A DNA stretch of 40,592 nt, from contig JAHEAR010000032.1 in the NCBI GenBank assembly GCA_024642665.1, forward strand, positions 1-40,592, given 5' to 3'. Position numbers and translations under genes: made by a program. The notes beneath the pieces were generated by a model. That model saw nothing but the letters and a program-made list of their open reading frames with translations, was not told the DNA's origin and did no database searches. This DNA comes from Bacteroidota bacterium. GTDB taxonomy: Bacteria > Bacteroidota > Bacteroidia > Chitinophagales > Saprospiraceae. Positions within the stretch are counted from its first letter, which is position 1. Each line of letters starts with the position of its first letter. Below are positions 32,410 to 40,592 of the stretch, one piece after another.

Positions 32410-35289
32410 ATGAAACCAAGCCTTACCCTTTTCCTTTCCCTCCTGTTTACTTTGTTGATTACCAGGCCTTTAGGGGCTAGCGTTGACTGCTATTATGACT
32501 ATATCGCACCTGTCGCGATTTGTGATGGCCATACAACCGTGGCGCTATCCAATGATGGCACCGCCAGGCTCTATGCCATAGACATTGATGATGGTTCCTA
32601 TGATAATTGTCATATTGAATCGTACCAGGCACGTAGAATGACACAAGGATGGTGTCCTCCGGGCATCGCTGACGATACACAATTCAGACCTTATGTAGAA
32701 TTCTGCTGCGAAGATGTAGGCCAAACTCTTTGGGTGGTGCTCCGTGTCACCGATGGTCACGGTAATTACAACGAATGTATGGCTGAGGTAACTATTCAGG
32801 ATAATACCTCTCCACAAATGATTTGCCCTCCAAATATCACCGTAAGCTGTGGTTTTTGGTTTGGTCCGGATGCACTCAACAACCCCTACAACAGGACTTT
32901 TGGAACTGTTGCTGTGAATGGTGCTCCACGTTTACCCATCATCATTAACGACCCGGGAAATACCTATTACAATCAACCCCACAACTGGGGCATTGATGGT
33001 ACCGTAGGCGGTAGTTACTGCGGCGGTGGTAATAACGTGTGGATCACAATACCTGAAGTAATCGACTATAGAAACTCATGTGGTGTGGGTATCATAAAAA
33101 GAAAGTTTTATGTAGAGACGAATAATTGGTCCGATTGGTGCTATCAGACAATCACCGTAAAAGATTATACGAGTGATAATTACAACATCCATTGGCCCTA
33201 TGATTATGTTGCTGATGCTTGTCTTTATACACCGGAAGATGTGGATCCCGAGGATCTGCAACCTCCTTATGATAAGCCAACCATTGGTGGAGGATCTCAG
33301 AATGGTTGCGGCCTGATTGGTTATGCCCATGATGATCTGGTGTTTACCTTTTCTGATGGCGCCTGCAAAAAGATTTTAAGAGAATGGACGGTCATTGATT
33401 GGTGTAAATACCAACCTAACAACCCATGGAGCCCTGGGATATGGAAACACACCCAGGTTATAAAACTAATGAATGCGGTACCCCCGCAGTTTGTGAATGG
33501 CTGCTATGATATGGAAGTACCAGGGTACTTACCATATTGTAAAGGACGATATTTCGAGCAACCTCCGGTAGTCGATGATTGCACGGAGACAGAGCATTTG
33601 CAGTGGGATTATAAGATTGACCTTTGGAATGATGGTTCCTATGATATTAGTCATGCCGGAAAAGGACAGCCGACCGCGGATGAAGTACTTCCATATGGAT
33701 GGCATAAAATCCTCTGGAATGTTTCTGATGCATGTGGAAACTATAAGACCTGCAGTTATAAATTGCATGTGTATGATGCGAAAGCTCCAACACCGGTTTG
33801 TTTATATGGTCTTTCTACTGTAGTGATGCCAATTGGCGGCATGGTGACCATCTGGGCAAAAGATTTTAATGCTTCCAGCTATGATAATTGCACTGCCAAT
33901 TATAAACTTAGATATTCATTCTCATCCAATCCTTACGAAACATCAAGAACCTTTACCTGCGATGACCTCGGTACGGTTCCGGTACAAATTTGGGTACATG
34001 ACGAATATGGCAATTCGGATTATTGCACCACCTTTATTATCATTAATGATAATGAGGACGCTTGTGTAGGCATGCATGGTATACAAGGGCTCGTGAGCAC
34101 TTTTACGGATGTACCGGTTCCTCAGGCAGCAGCGGCAGTGTATAAAATTATGCCGGATCAATCGCTTGAAGAGGATGATTCGCATTCCAATTCTGATGCA
34201 ACAGGTCACTTTTTACTTGGATTTGGTACGACACAATACGACCGAATGGTGATGTTGTCCAGAGAAGGCAAAAAGCTTGAGGGAATTTCAACGTTAGACC
34301 TGATTGCACTTCAAGCCCATCTCAGCGGAGAAACTCCGATTACTGAACCGTACAAGCTTTATGCGGCAGACTTGGATGGCAATGGAAGAGTAGGGGCAAA
34401 TGATTTGAGTCTTTTGAAAAAAGCGCTTTTGGGTGCATTTAAGCTATCATCTTTCAGAGGTAATTTATCCTGGGTATTCTTTGGTGATCCATGTGATCCG
34501 GATTCGCCATTAGATCTTTTTGATAATGTTTGCCATAATGGGGTAGAAGTTGATCACACCGGAAGTTTTCCTGTCGTGATGTCCTTTAAAGCATTGAAAA
34601 TGGGTGATATCAATGGCGACATGGTTAATATGGCGTGGAATCTTACCCCACGGACTTCTTCTGCCATGCAAATAGCGGTTAGAGAGAATGATAACTCAAT
34701 GGATTTTATTCTCCTTTCTGATGCAAAAGTATATGGTATGCAGCTATCACTTAATGGTACCGGACTAGAGATTACTGCCGGAACACTACCGGTTCAGCAA
34801 GCTAATCTAGGCAATGACGTTGATGGCTTTACAAATCTTAGCTGGGGACAGACAGATCCGATGGCAGTGAAGGCGGGTGATGTGCTTTTCACCATAGAAA
34901 ACCTTGATCAGCATATTGGTCTTGAGAGTATGCTTGTGAATGATGAAGAGTCTCTGTACCCTGAGATTTATACGGAAGGACTTGATAACGAGCTTATTAA
35001 GCTAGTTCCTTTTGTGGAAACGTCTTCTCAGGTTTCATTTGAAACCAAATTATCCCCAAATCCATTTTCAGATTATACTACCCTGGATGTAATTATTCCT
35101 GCTGGAGAAGAGTTTTACGTGACCATTCACAATATGAAAGGGCAGGAACTCTATAACCGCAAATATGTATCCTATACCAATAAATCTGAAATTGTCATTG
35201 GTGATGACGTCATAGCTATCCCGGGAATCTACTACTATAAGGTAGTTTCTGCCATGGGTGAGCTATCCGGTAAATTTATTCGCCAGTAA
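32410..35289 (+). CDS. Secreted HYR-like/dockerin-like protein with T9SS type A tail
   Basis: A 959-residue exported protein with signal peptide MKPSLTLFLSLLFTLLITRP and cleavage near residue 24. Residues about 30-560 are cysteine-rich HYR-like beta domains with the pattern TAPVAxCDxxTxVALxxDGTA / ITVKDYTSDNYNIHWP found in large Saprospiria surface proteins. A carboxypeptidase-regulatory-like segment comes next (about 560-620). A dockerin-like module follows: a degenerate first half GISTLDLIALQAHLSG (625-640), then DLDGNGRVGANDLSLLKKAL with a full calcium loop (Asp654, Asp656, Asn658, Asp665), and a GDINGD motif at 732-737. The last 84 residues are a type A T9SS sorting tail (LSPNPFSDYTTLDVII to GKFIRQ). 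It precedes the cohesin-like adhesin gene, separated by a terminator. Confidence 0.87.
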   Translation: MKPSLTLFLSLLFTLLITRPLGASVDCYYDYIAPVAICDGHTTVALSNDGTARLYAIDIDDGSYDNCHIESYQARRMTQGWCPPGIADDTQFRPYVEFCCEDVGQTLWVVLRVTDGHGNYNECMAEVTIQDNTSPQMICPPNITVSCGFWFGPDALNNPYNRTFGTVAVNGAPRLPIIINDPGNTYYNQPHNWGIDGTVGGSYCGGGNNVWITIPEVIDYRNSCGVGIIKRKFYVETNNWSDWCYQTITVKDYTSDNYNIHWPYDYVADACLYTPEDVDPEDLQPPYDKPTIGGGSQNGCGLIGYAHDDLVFTFSDGACKKILREWTVIDWCKYQPNNPWSPGIWKHTQVIKLMNAVPPQFVNGCYDMEVPGYLPYCKGRYFEQPPVVDDCTETEHLQWDYKIDLWNDGSYDISHAGKGQPTADEVLPYGWHKILWNVSDACGNYKTCSYKLHVYDAKAPTPVCLYGLSTVVMPIGGMVTIWAKDFNASSYDNCTANYKLRYSFSSNPYETSRTFTCDDLGTVPVQIWVHDEYGNSDYCTTFIIINDNEDACVGMHGIQGLVSTFTDVPVPQAAAAVYKIMPDQSLEEDDSHSNSDATGHFLLGFGTTQYDRMVMLSREGKKLEGISTLDLIALQAHLSGETPITEPYKLYAADLDGNGRVGANDLSLLKKALLGAFKLSSFRGNLSWVFFGDPCDPDSPLDLFDNVCHNGVEVDHTGSFPVVMSFKALKMGDINGDMVNMAWNLTPRTSSAMQIAVRENDNSMDFILLSDAKVYGMQLSLNGTGLEITAGTLPVQQANLGNDVDGFTNLSWGQTDPMAVKAGDVLFTIENLDQHIGLESMLVNDEESLYPEIYTEGLDNELIKLVPFVETSSQVSFETKLSPNPFSDYTTLDVIIPAGEEFYVTIHNMKGQELYNRKYVSYTNKSEIVIGDDVIAIPGIYYYKVVSAMGELSGKFIRQ

Positions 35290-35370
35290 TTAGGATTAGG
35301 ACCGGGGGGGCTCGAATTTTGGAGCCTTCGTACACTACCGAATTAAGTAAACAAAATATATAATCAGCAA

Positions 35371-35400
35371 AAGGCTCTGGAAATCCCAGGGCCTTTTTTA
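35371..35400 (+). terminator. Intrinsic terminator after the dockerin-like gene
   Basis: Ten-pair stem: AAGGCTCTGG (35371-35380) pairs with CCAGGGCCTT (35386-35395), one T-G wobble, a five-base loop, and a T-run to 35399. It separates transcription of the upstream gene from the adhesin gene. Confidence 0.85.
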
Positions 35401-35647
35401 TTAAGTGACTGATTTTGAGCAGTTTGAAGTTGATACCTTCATTCTTAAAGGCGCTATAAGTAAAGCTGAAATGAATAGCGGTTTGGTATTTTGCAGAAAA
35501 TGTTCACTTTTGTAAAGCAATTAACGCTTGCTCCCAACTATTTCCTTCTCCCTCTATATTGAAATCAGAACTATGGTATAGTTTTAGTAATTAAAACTTT
35601 CCTTAGTTAATGCGCTGTGGCATATATAATATTGCTATTACTATTAC
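35401..35647. other. Intergenic region upstream of the adhesin gene
   Basis: No gene seen. It carries two adjacent perfect inverted repeats, AACTAT-N3-ATAGTT (35569-35583) and AGTTTTA-N5-TAAAACT (35580-35598), about 50-80 bases before the -7 box at 35648; these may be regulator sites. A G7 run lies just upstream at 35304-35310. Confidence 0.5.
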
Positions 35648-35655
35648 TATATTTG
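35648..35655 (+). promoter_or_regulatory. -7 box (TATATTTG) of the adhesin gene
   Basis: Exact match to TAnnTTTG, 52 bases before the ATG at 35707. Transcription would begin near 35662, downstream of the GTG at 35617, which supports the ATG start. Confidence 0.65.
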
Positions 35656-35706
35656 TCCTTGATTTGCTTAAGATTAAGTTTTTTGAACAGAATAAAGCTA
35701 TTACTA

Positions 35707-38700
35707 ATGGGTAAATCCATATTTGGTATCATCATTGCCCTGTTTGCCTGCCTTAGCGCAAGAGCCGAACAGCCCACCTTTAATATCAGTAGCACTGATG
35801 CTACTCCCGGTGAAATCATTGAAGTGAATTTTGAAGTGGATAATTTCATAGATATTATCAGTGTTCAATATTCAGTCAATTGGAATCCCGCGGTTCTGGA
35901 GTTTAAGTCACTCAAGAATTTCAATGCGAATGTGCCTGGTTTATCTCCATCCGTTTTTGGGACACCACAGGTTCTTTTGGATCAGGGTAAATTTACCTTG
36001 GCCTGGATAGAGAGTTCCATCACCCCTATCACTATTCCAAATGGATCCTTGTTTTATACTGTAGAATTTGAAGTTATAGGCACAGAATGTCAGAGTTCAA
36101 ATGTTTCCATTACCGATGACCCGTTAGAAATAGAGGTCGCAGAAGTTGGCGAAGTACCGGTAGGATTGATTACCAATAATGGATCAGTAAATATTCCCGG
36201 AACCGGCTGCGCTGAAGATATTCAGTTTATTGGAAATTCAGTCGTTGGTGATTGCGGAGGTAATGCTTGTATCAAATTTACAGTTCAAAATTTTCAAACG
36301 GTGGGTGCCATGGAGTTTTCATTGGTATATGATCCGGCAGTCTTACAATTTGATCAGTTTAAAAACTTTGCCCCTTTAACCGGCTTTGGTACAGGGAATA
36401 CAAATTTACTTTTACCTGGTGTGCTACGGGTCCTTTGGTTTGATAGTAATGTTGAAAATGACACCTTACCCGATGGAACCACATTGTTTGAAATATGCTT
36501 TGATATCATAGGATCAGGTGGACAGTCAAGTGAGATTATGTTTGGTGATAATCCATTGCCGGCTATCACAGATATAGATGGCAACCCACATGTAGTAGAC
36601 TTAACTCCCGCCACCATCACAGCGCAATGTCAACTTGAGGGGTTTGCACTGCTGGCTGATAGTATGTGTACTATGCCGGGCGATATCGTTTGTTTTAATG
36701 TGACAGTAAATGATTTTGATGATATCATCGCCCTTCAATTCAGTATGAACTGGAACCCTAATGTTTTCATTTTTGATCATGTCGAAGGATTTGGCATTCC
36801 CGGACTGGATGAGTCCGGATTTGGTACACCTGATTTTCCAGATGTAGATGAAGGCGAATTGACAGTGAGTTGGATTGATTTAAGTCTTGATGGTGTTACG
36901 GTACCTGATTTTTCAACCATTTTCAGGGTTTGTTTGAAAGCGGTCGGAAGTTCAGGATCCACTACTGCGATTTCTTTTTCTGGAAATCCTCTTGATATAG
37001 AAATTGCTACGCTTGATAGTACACTTGCCTACACATTAATACCCGGCTTCGGTGAAGTTAATGCTAACTGTGATGATTGCTTGCTATCATATACGCTTTC
37101 CTCCACTACCCCAAGCTGCCCGAGAGAATGTGATGCTGCGATTAATCTTAATGTTCTTCCTTGTCCTACAGATACACCTACGTTCATTTGGAGTAACGGA
37201 GCAACTACACAAAATCTGGTTGATCTCTGCGCAGGAGTGTACACAGTGACTATAACACTGGGTTCGCAGGTTGTAATTGCTACCGAAACTATTCTGGATC
37301 CTATAGCCATGTCTGTTGCCGGTACCATAACAGACCCAAACCCTCCCGGTACATTAACAGGAGCAGTAGATATTACAGTGACGGGTGGCTGCACACCTTA
37401 TTCATATCTATGGAGTAATGGAGCAACAACGGAAGATTTAAGTGGTGTAGGACCTGGTATTTTTTATGTAACAGTGACAGATTGTAAAGGCTGTACTTTT
37501 ATTCCGGATGCTTATGTCGTAGGCGCAGAATTGATATTGGCTGTTAAAAATGTCACTTGTTTTGGAGGAAATGATGGTATGATCAATTTATCTGTTGCCT
37601 TTGGCAATGGACCATACTCCTATATGTGGAACACGAATCCGGTGCAAGTGACAAAAGATATTTCTAATCTTGTGGCCGGTAATTATTGTGTAACTGTAAC
37701 TGACGGAAGTGGAAGTACAAGAGATACTTGTGTCACTGTTTCCCAACCTGTCGAGATAGTGCTTACAGCATCCATTACAAATGATGTTAATGAAAATTGT
37801 ATGGGGGCTATTGACCTTAATGTAGTTGGAGGAGTGATGCCTTATACGTATGTCTGGTCTAATGGCAAAACCATGCAGGATATTACCGGATTATGTCCGG
37901 GAGAATATTGCGTGACAGTGACAGATGGACAAGGGTGCCAAACAGAAACTTGTTTTTCAATATTTGCAGGCGACTTCGGGGTATCCTTAATGGCCATGCA
38001 GTACGGAGATTTTCAAGTGAGTTGCAGTGGTGCCTGCGATGGAGAAATTTCAGCTGTTGTCTTTGGTAGTGGTAACGCTACCTACTTGTGGTCCACTGGA
38101 GATACAACACCGGAAATTTCAGGTTTGTGTGCTGGAGTTTATTCTGTAACAGTAACAGATGATATGCAAAGAACAGCTTCTGCAACAATTGAATTAGTTG
38201 GTGCTAATCCATTTGCATTGGCTTATGTTTCAACGAGCCCTTCAGATTTTACATCCAGTGACGGTTCCATTTCAGTCATTGTAAATGGTGGCATTCCGCC
38301 TTATACTTATGCTTGGTCTGGTCCGGCTACCGGCAATACACCTGGGCTGGTTAATGTGCCGGCAGGAACTTACACCATTATGATTACTGATGCGAATGGT
38401 TGTAAGATTACAGATACAGAACAGTTACTTCCTGATCTTGATGTGCCATGTAATACCGCGATCTCGGTCATTACGCCAAACAGTGATGGAAAGAATGATT
38501 TCTTTATCATCTCTTGCGTGTTGGATTTTGAAAATAAACTTTCCATATACAATCGTTACGGTGGTTTAGTCTATGAGACTAAGAACTATCAGAATGATTG
38601 GAATGGAGTCAATAACAATAATGAACCTGTTCCGGATGGTGGATATTTGTGGGTTCTGCAGGTAACTCGAAATGATGGTTCGTTAGCCATTTTCCGAGGG

Positions 38701-38730
38701 ACTGTCAATCTGCTTAGGAGTGCCGACTAA
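35707..38730 (+). CDS. SprB-repeat adhesin with three cohesin-like modules and gliding-type (type B) T9SS tail
   Basis: Starting at ATG 35707 (MGKSIFGIIIALFACLSARA), the protein has 1007 residues. Three cohesin-like beta-sandwich modules follow the signal peptide (about 21-165, 168-307, 310-458), each with a GDxVxxxxxVxxF start and a YxVNWNPAVLEFKSL or FSMNWNPNVFIFDHV strand. About six SprB repeats lie at 458-908, each near 70 residues, with the YxWSNGxTTxDLxxLxxGxY / VTVTDxxGC pattern. The last 98 residues are the gliding-motility CTD (VITPNSDGKNDFFIISC, then LSIYNRYGGLVYETKNY and PVPDGGYLWVLQV). It should be exported by T9SS and act as a cell-surface filament or adhesin. A GTG-started extension (35617) was rejected because of the promoter box. 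Confidence 0.92.
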   Translation: MGKSIFGIIIALFACLSARAEQPTFNISSTDATPGEIIEVNFEVDNFIDIISVQYSVNWNPAVLEFKSLKNFNANVPGLSPSVFGTPQVLLDQGKFTLAWIESSITPITIPNGSLFYTVEFEVIGTECQSSNVSITDDPLEIEVAEVGEVPVGLITNNGSVNIPGTGCAEDIQFIGNSVVGDCGGNACIKFTVQNFQTVGAMEFSLVYDPAVLQFDQFKNFAPLTGFGTGNTNLLLPGVLRVLWFDSNVENDTLPDGTTLFEICFDIIGSGGQSSEIMFGDNPLPAITDIDGNPHVVDLTPATITAQCQLEGFALLADSMCTMPGDIVCFNVTVNDFDDIIALQFSMNWNPNVFIFDHVEGFGIPGLDESGFGTPDFPDVDEGELTVSWIDLSLDGVTVPDFSTIFRVCLKAVGSSGSTTAISFSGNPLDIEIATLDSTLAYTLIPGFGEVNANCDDCLLSYTLSSTTPSCPRECDAAINLNVLPCPTDTPTFIWSNGATTQNLVDLCAGVYTVTITLGSQVVIATETILDPIAMSVAGTITDPNPPGTLTGAVDITVTGGCTPYSYLWSNGATTEDLSGVGPGIFYVTVTDCKGCTFIPDAYVVGAELILAVKNVTCFGGNDGMINLSVAFGNGPYSYMWNTNPVQVTKDISNLVAGNYCVTVTDGSGSTRDTCVTVSQPVEIVLTASITNDVNENCMGAIDLNVVGGVMPYTYVWSNGKTMQDITGLCPGEYCVTVTDGQGCQTETCFSIFAGDFGVSLMAMQYGDFQVSCSGACDGEISAVVFGSGNATYLWSTGDTTPEISGLCAGVYSVTVTDDMQRTASATIELVGANPFALAYVSTSPSDFTSSDGSISVIVNGGIPPYTYAWSGPATGNTPGLVNVPAGTYTIMITDANGCKITDTEQLLPDLDVPCNTAISVITPNSDGKNDFFIISCVLDFENKLSIYNRYGGLVYETKNYQNDWNGVNNNNEPVPDGGYLWVLQVTRNDGSLAIFRGTVNLLRSAD

Positions 38731-38786
38731 TTTATTCTTTTGTTCAATCTTGATGACCCATGTATTCTATAAATAGAGCGACTATC

Positions 38787-39740
38787 ATGAAACAGCCAGT
38801 TTATAATTTTATTACAAGTCTTGCTTTTGGAATTATTTTTTTCCTTGGAACTTCAAACGGTCTTTTTGCACAGCAAGCCGGTTATTTCAACCACTCCTAT
38901 TTGCAACCTGTTTTGTTCAACGCAGGAGCAACCGGTTTTCAAGGAGATCACCAAATTCTTGCCGGATACAGACAGCAGTATTCCAGCTTTCCCGGAGCAC
39001 CAAAGACTTTTACAGCCTTGTATCAAGGATCCTTTGCGGACAACCTGGGCGTGGGAATTCAATTTTTAACGGATAAGGTAGGTGTTGGGCAAACAAACTA
39101 TGGCCAGTTAAACTTTGCCTATAAATTAGACCTCAATGATGTCATGTTGGGTATTGGTATTTCTGCCGGGGTAGAATCGTTTAAGATTACGGATATTCGT
39201 GATGACCAGTTAGTCGACCCAACAGATGTTTTGCTCAATGAAGGACAAGATGGGTATATGTTGTTTAATGGTGCTATTGGTCTTTATGGAGAGGTTAAAG
39301 AGAAATTGTTTTTTGGTGTTTCCTTTCCAGACCTTATCAAAGAAAGGTTAACGAATATATCAGGCAATATTAATGTTCCTGATCTTAATGCATTTTCATA
39401 TGCCTTTTTGTTAGGCTATCGATTTGATATTAACAACTATGATTTCGTAGTGGAACCTTCGGTTACCGTGAAAGATCTTAGATATAGTCCATTCCTTATT
39501 GACCTCAACTTAAAACTATCCTTTCTGGATGAGCAGCTTGTTGGTGGAATTGGATACGGGTTGGGCGACTATAGTCGTGCATCATTACTCCTTGGCACCA
39601 GGATCAATGACTTGAGAATATACTATTCTTATGATGTGGGCATTGGTGAATTCCAGGATTATAGCAACGGGTCGCACGAAATAACAATGGTCTACCGTTT
39701 TCCTCCAAAGTCTTCTTCTACAGCCACAGTTGAAGAATAG
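38787..39740 (+). CDS. PorP/SprF-family T9SS outer-membrane partner protein
   Basis: A 317-residue outer-membrane beta-barrel-type protein with signal peptide MKQPVYNFITSLAFGIIFFL and cleavage at LFAQ. The mature start has the family pattern NHSYLQPVLFNAGATGFQGD, followed by repeated barrel strands and a C-terminal aromatic ITMVYRFPPK. SprF-type proteins help type B (gliding-CTD) cargo through the outer membrane and are usually coded next to their cargo, as here (56 bases after the adhesin). An in-frame ATG at 38760 would add nine residues; neither start has a strong ribosome site. Confidence 0.93.
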   Translation: MKQPVYNFITSLAFGIIFFLGTSNGLFAQQAGYFNHSYLQPVLFNAGATGFQGDHQILAGYRQQYSSFPGAPKTFTALYQGSFADNLGVGIQFLTDKVGVGQTNYGQLNFAYKLDLNDVMLGIGISAGVESFKITDIRDDQLVDPTDVLLNEGQDGYMLFNGAIGLYGEVKEKLFFGVSFPDLIKERLTNISGNINVPDLNAFSYAFLLGYRFDINNYDFVVEPSVTVKDLRYSPFLIDLNLKLSFLDEQLVGGIGYGLGDYSRASLLLGTRINDLRIYYSYDVGIGEFQDYSNGSHEITMVYRFPPKSSSTATVEE

Positions 39741-40150
39741 TTTCTTCTGACCAGGGGCCTTAACAAGGACCTCAATTAACAGGATCGCCATTTCCCCTGT
39801 TTCCCTTTTGCTGATGTTTTGGCTTGTTTGGAGCAATATCTTTTACGATCAAATTTGGCACCTGTACTGGTGACTTTTGACTGGTTTTTTCGTTCGATTT
39901 TGGACATTTCTAGATGATTTGCAGTATACTTATTGTATTGTGGTATTTACATATTCAATATAAAAATGACCTGTAAACCACTAAAAACCAATCACTGACC
40001 CATAAAGAAAAAAAATAATTGGATCAATAACAACAGATTACATTAATAAAGTATTTGTAATGCCTTGATAAATAGTCATTATAAGTATTGACTATTACTA
40101 TAATGTAATAATTACCCTGTATCGGGTATAACCCCGCAATAGCCTTATCA
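39741..40150. other. AT-rich regulatory intergenic region with several inverted repeats
   Basis: 410 bases without a gene. Inverted repeats include ATTACA-N13-TGTAAT (40037-40061), AATAGTCA-N10-TGACTATT (40071-40096) and the TACCC-N6-GGGTA operator-like element at 40113-40128. A weak hairpin (GGCCTT...AAGGACC, 39753-39771) follows the PorP gene but lacks a T-run. Confidence 0.6.
40113..40128. promoter_or_regulatory. TACCC-TGTATC-GGGTA inverted repeat, candidate operator
   Basis: Core shared with 3464-3479: 15 of 17 positions agree over TACCCTGT-n-T-n-GGGTAT. Its centre lies about 30 bases before the -7 box at 40151, near -44 relative to the expected transcription start, a normal place for an activator site. 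Confidence 0.5.
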
Positions 40151-40158
40151 TATCTTTG
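40151..40158 (+). promoter_or_regulatory. -7 box (TATCTTTG)
   Basis: Exact match to TAnnTTTG. It could drive the small ORF at 40180 and the secreted-protein gene at 40439. Confidence 0.55.
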
Positions 40159-40179
40159 TCAAGTGTAGTAAGTCTTTTC

Positions 40180-40380
40180 ATGCTTTTGGCATGCTTTTTG
40201 GCTTATTATACAAGATTGAATCGGAGGATTGATAATGAATTGATTATCATCCTGAACCAACCGAATAGAATGAAGAGCTTAAATGCCATTATCGTCCTGA
40301 TAATTGGCTTTGGTACACTTCTGTATCTGTTTTGTTGTTTCAAGGATGTGTCAAAGATTTTATTTTCTCCATTTGAATAG
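40180..40380 (+). CDS. Putative 66-residue two-helix membrane protein
   Basis: ATG at 40180, 22 bases after an exact -7 box. The product has one hydrophobic start (MLLACFLAYYTRL), a short polar loop (NRRIDNELIIILNQPNRMKS) and one strong membrane helix (LNAIIVLIIGFGTLLYLFCC), then a short tail. No family was recognised. A TTG at 40156 would overlap the promoter box and is less likely. Whether it is translated is uncertain; the region could instead be a long leader of the gene at 40439. Confidence 0.35.
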   Translation: MLLACFLAYYTRLNRRIDNELIIILNQPNRMKSLNAIIVLIIGFGTLLYLFCCFKDVSKILFSPFE

Positions 40381-40438
40381 TGCAAGTGAATTATAAAATC
40401 AATTGAACATAAATTTTCTTAAACCAAAACTTAATCTC

Positions 40439-40592
40439 ATGAAAAAAGCATTTTCAAATTTAAAGGGAGTTGCTGCCAAGAGCATAGGGCTACTTCCTTT
40501 TGTACTTGCTTTTGTATTTGTCACAGCGATGACGACGGATATGAACGCACAGTCTACGGTGACTTACCAGACCCAAACACCTGGTGGACAAC
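40439..40592 (+). CDS. Secreted protein, N-terminal fragment (cut by window edge)
   Basis: ATG at 40439 opens a frame to the window edge (51 residues visible). MKKAFSNLKGVAAKSIGLLP followed by a hydrophobic stretch and cleavage at MNAQ (about residue 38) is a long signal peptide of the kind seen on T9SS-exported proteins. The mature start STVTYQTQTPGGQ is too short to classify. Position after the adhesin/PorP pair suggests another surface protein. Confidence 0.75.
   Translation, partial: MKKAFSNLKGVAAKSIGLLPFVLAFVFVTAMTTDMNAQSTVTYQTQTPGGQ

Noticed and set aside
37081-38430. Repeated GTGACAGTGACAGAT-like DNA
   Set aside because: Considered as CRISPR or tandem DNA repeat; it is the coding trace of the VTVTD motif of SprB repeats, with irregular spacing and no unique spacers.

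Overview
The window comes from a member of the Bacteroidota, most likely a Saprospiria-type lineage. Evidence read from the sequence: type IX secretion (T9SS) sorting domains of two kinds; a SprB-repeat adhesin followed by a PorP/SprF partner; modular HYR-like and dockerin-like secreted proteins; TonB-dependent receptors; promoter -7 boxes of the TAnnTTTG type; and starts that mostly lack a strong Shine-Dalgarno sequence. No tRNA, rRNA, insertion sequence, prophage or CRISPR array was seen.

Left part (1-10125): the start of a divergent outer-membrane protein gene runs off the left edge. Next comes a two-gene set of a TonB-dependent receptor and a DUF4465 protein with a T9SS tail, possibly a cobalamin-like ligand uptake pair. 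A tightly overlapping operon follows: a YceI-like periplasmic protein, a large propeller-type LytS-like sensor kinase and a LytTR response regulator. An OmpR-family regulator and its HAMP histidine kinase come next.

Middle (10151-31219): mostly housekeeping and general metabolism. Genes include rmuC, a PLP decarboxylase, a TauE/SafE exporter abutting a small Cys/Lys-rich protein, a DUF2461 protein, a thioesterase, a cupin and a sodium:solute symporter. Then come a DUF177-rpmF operon, ridA, trpS, a fumarylacetoacetase-family enzyme, metK, gcvP overlapping an hldD-like epimerase, a phosphopantetheinyl transferase overlapping a lipoprotein gene, dcd, a rhodanese and a PASTA membrane protein. Between the cupin and symporter genes is an exact 40-bp palindrome, probably a bidirectional terminator.

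Right part (31537-40592): a cell-surface module. An orphan NarL/LuxR-type regulator is followed by a secreted HYR/dockerin-like protein with a type A T9SS tail. Then come a secreted protein with three cohesin-like modules, about six SprB repeats and a gliding-type (type B) tail, its PorP/SprF partner, a small two-helix membrane ORF behind a good promoter, and the start of another secreted protein cut by the right edge. The most interesting idea here is that adjacent T9SS-exported proteins carry cohesin-like and dockerin-like modules, which suggests a cellulosome-like surface assembly exported by T9SS rather than by the Sec pathway. This is inference from sequence and needs structural or binding tests.
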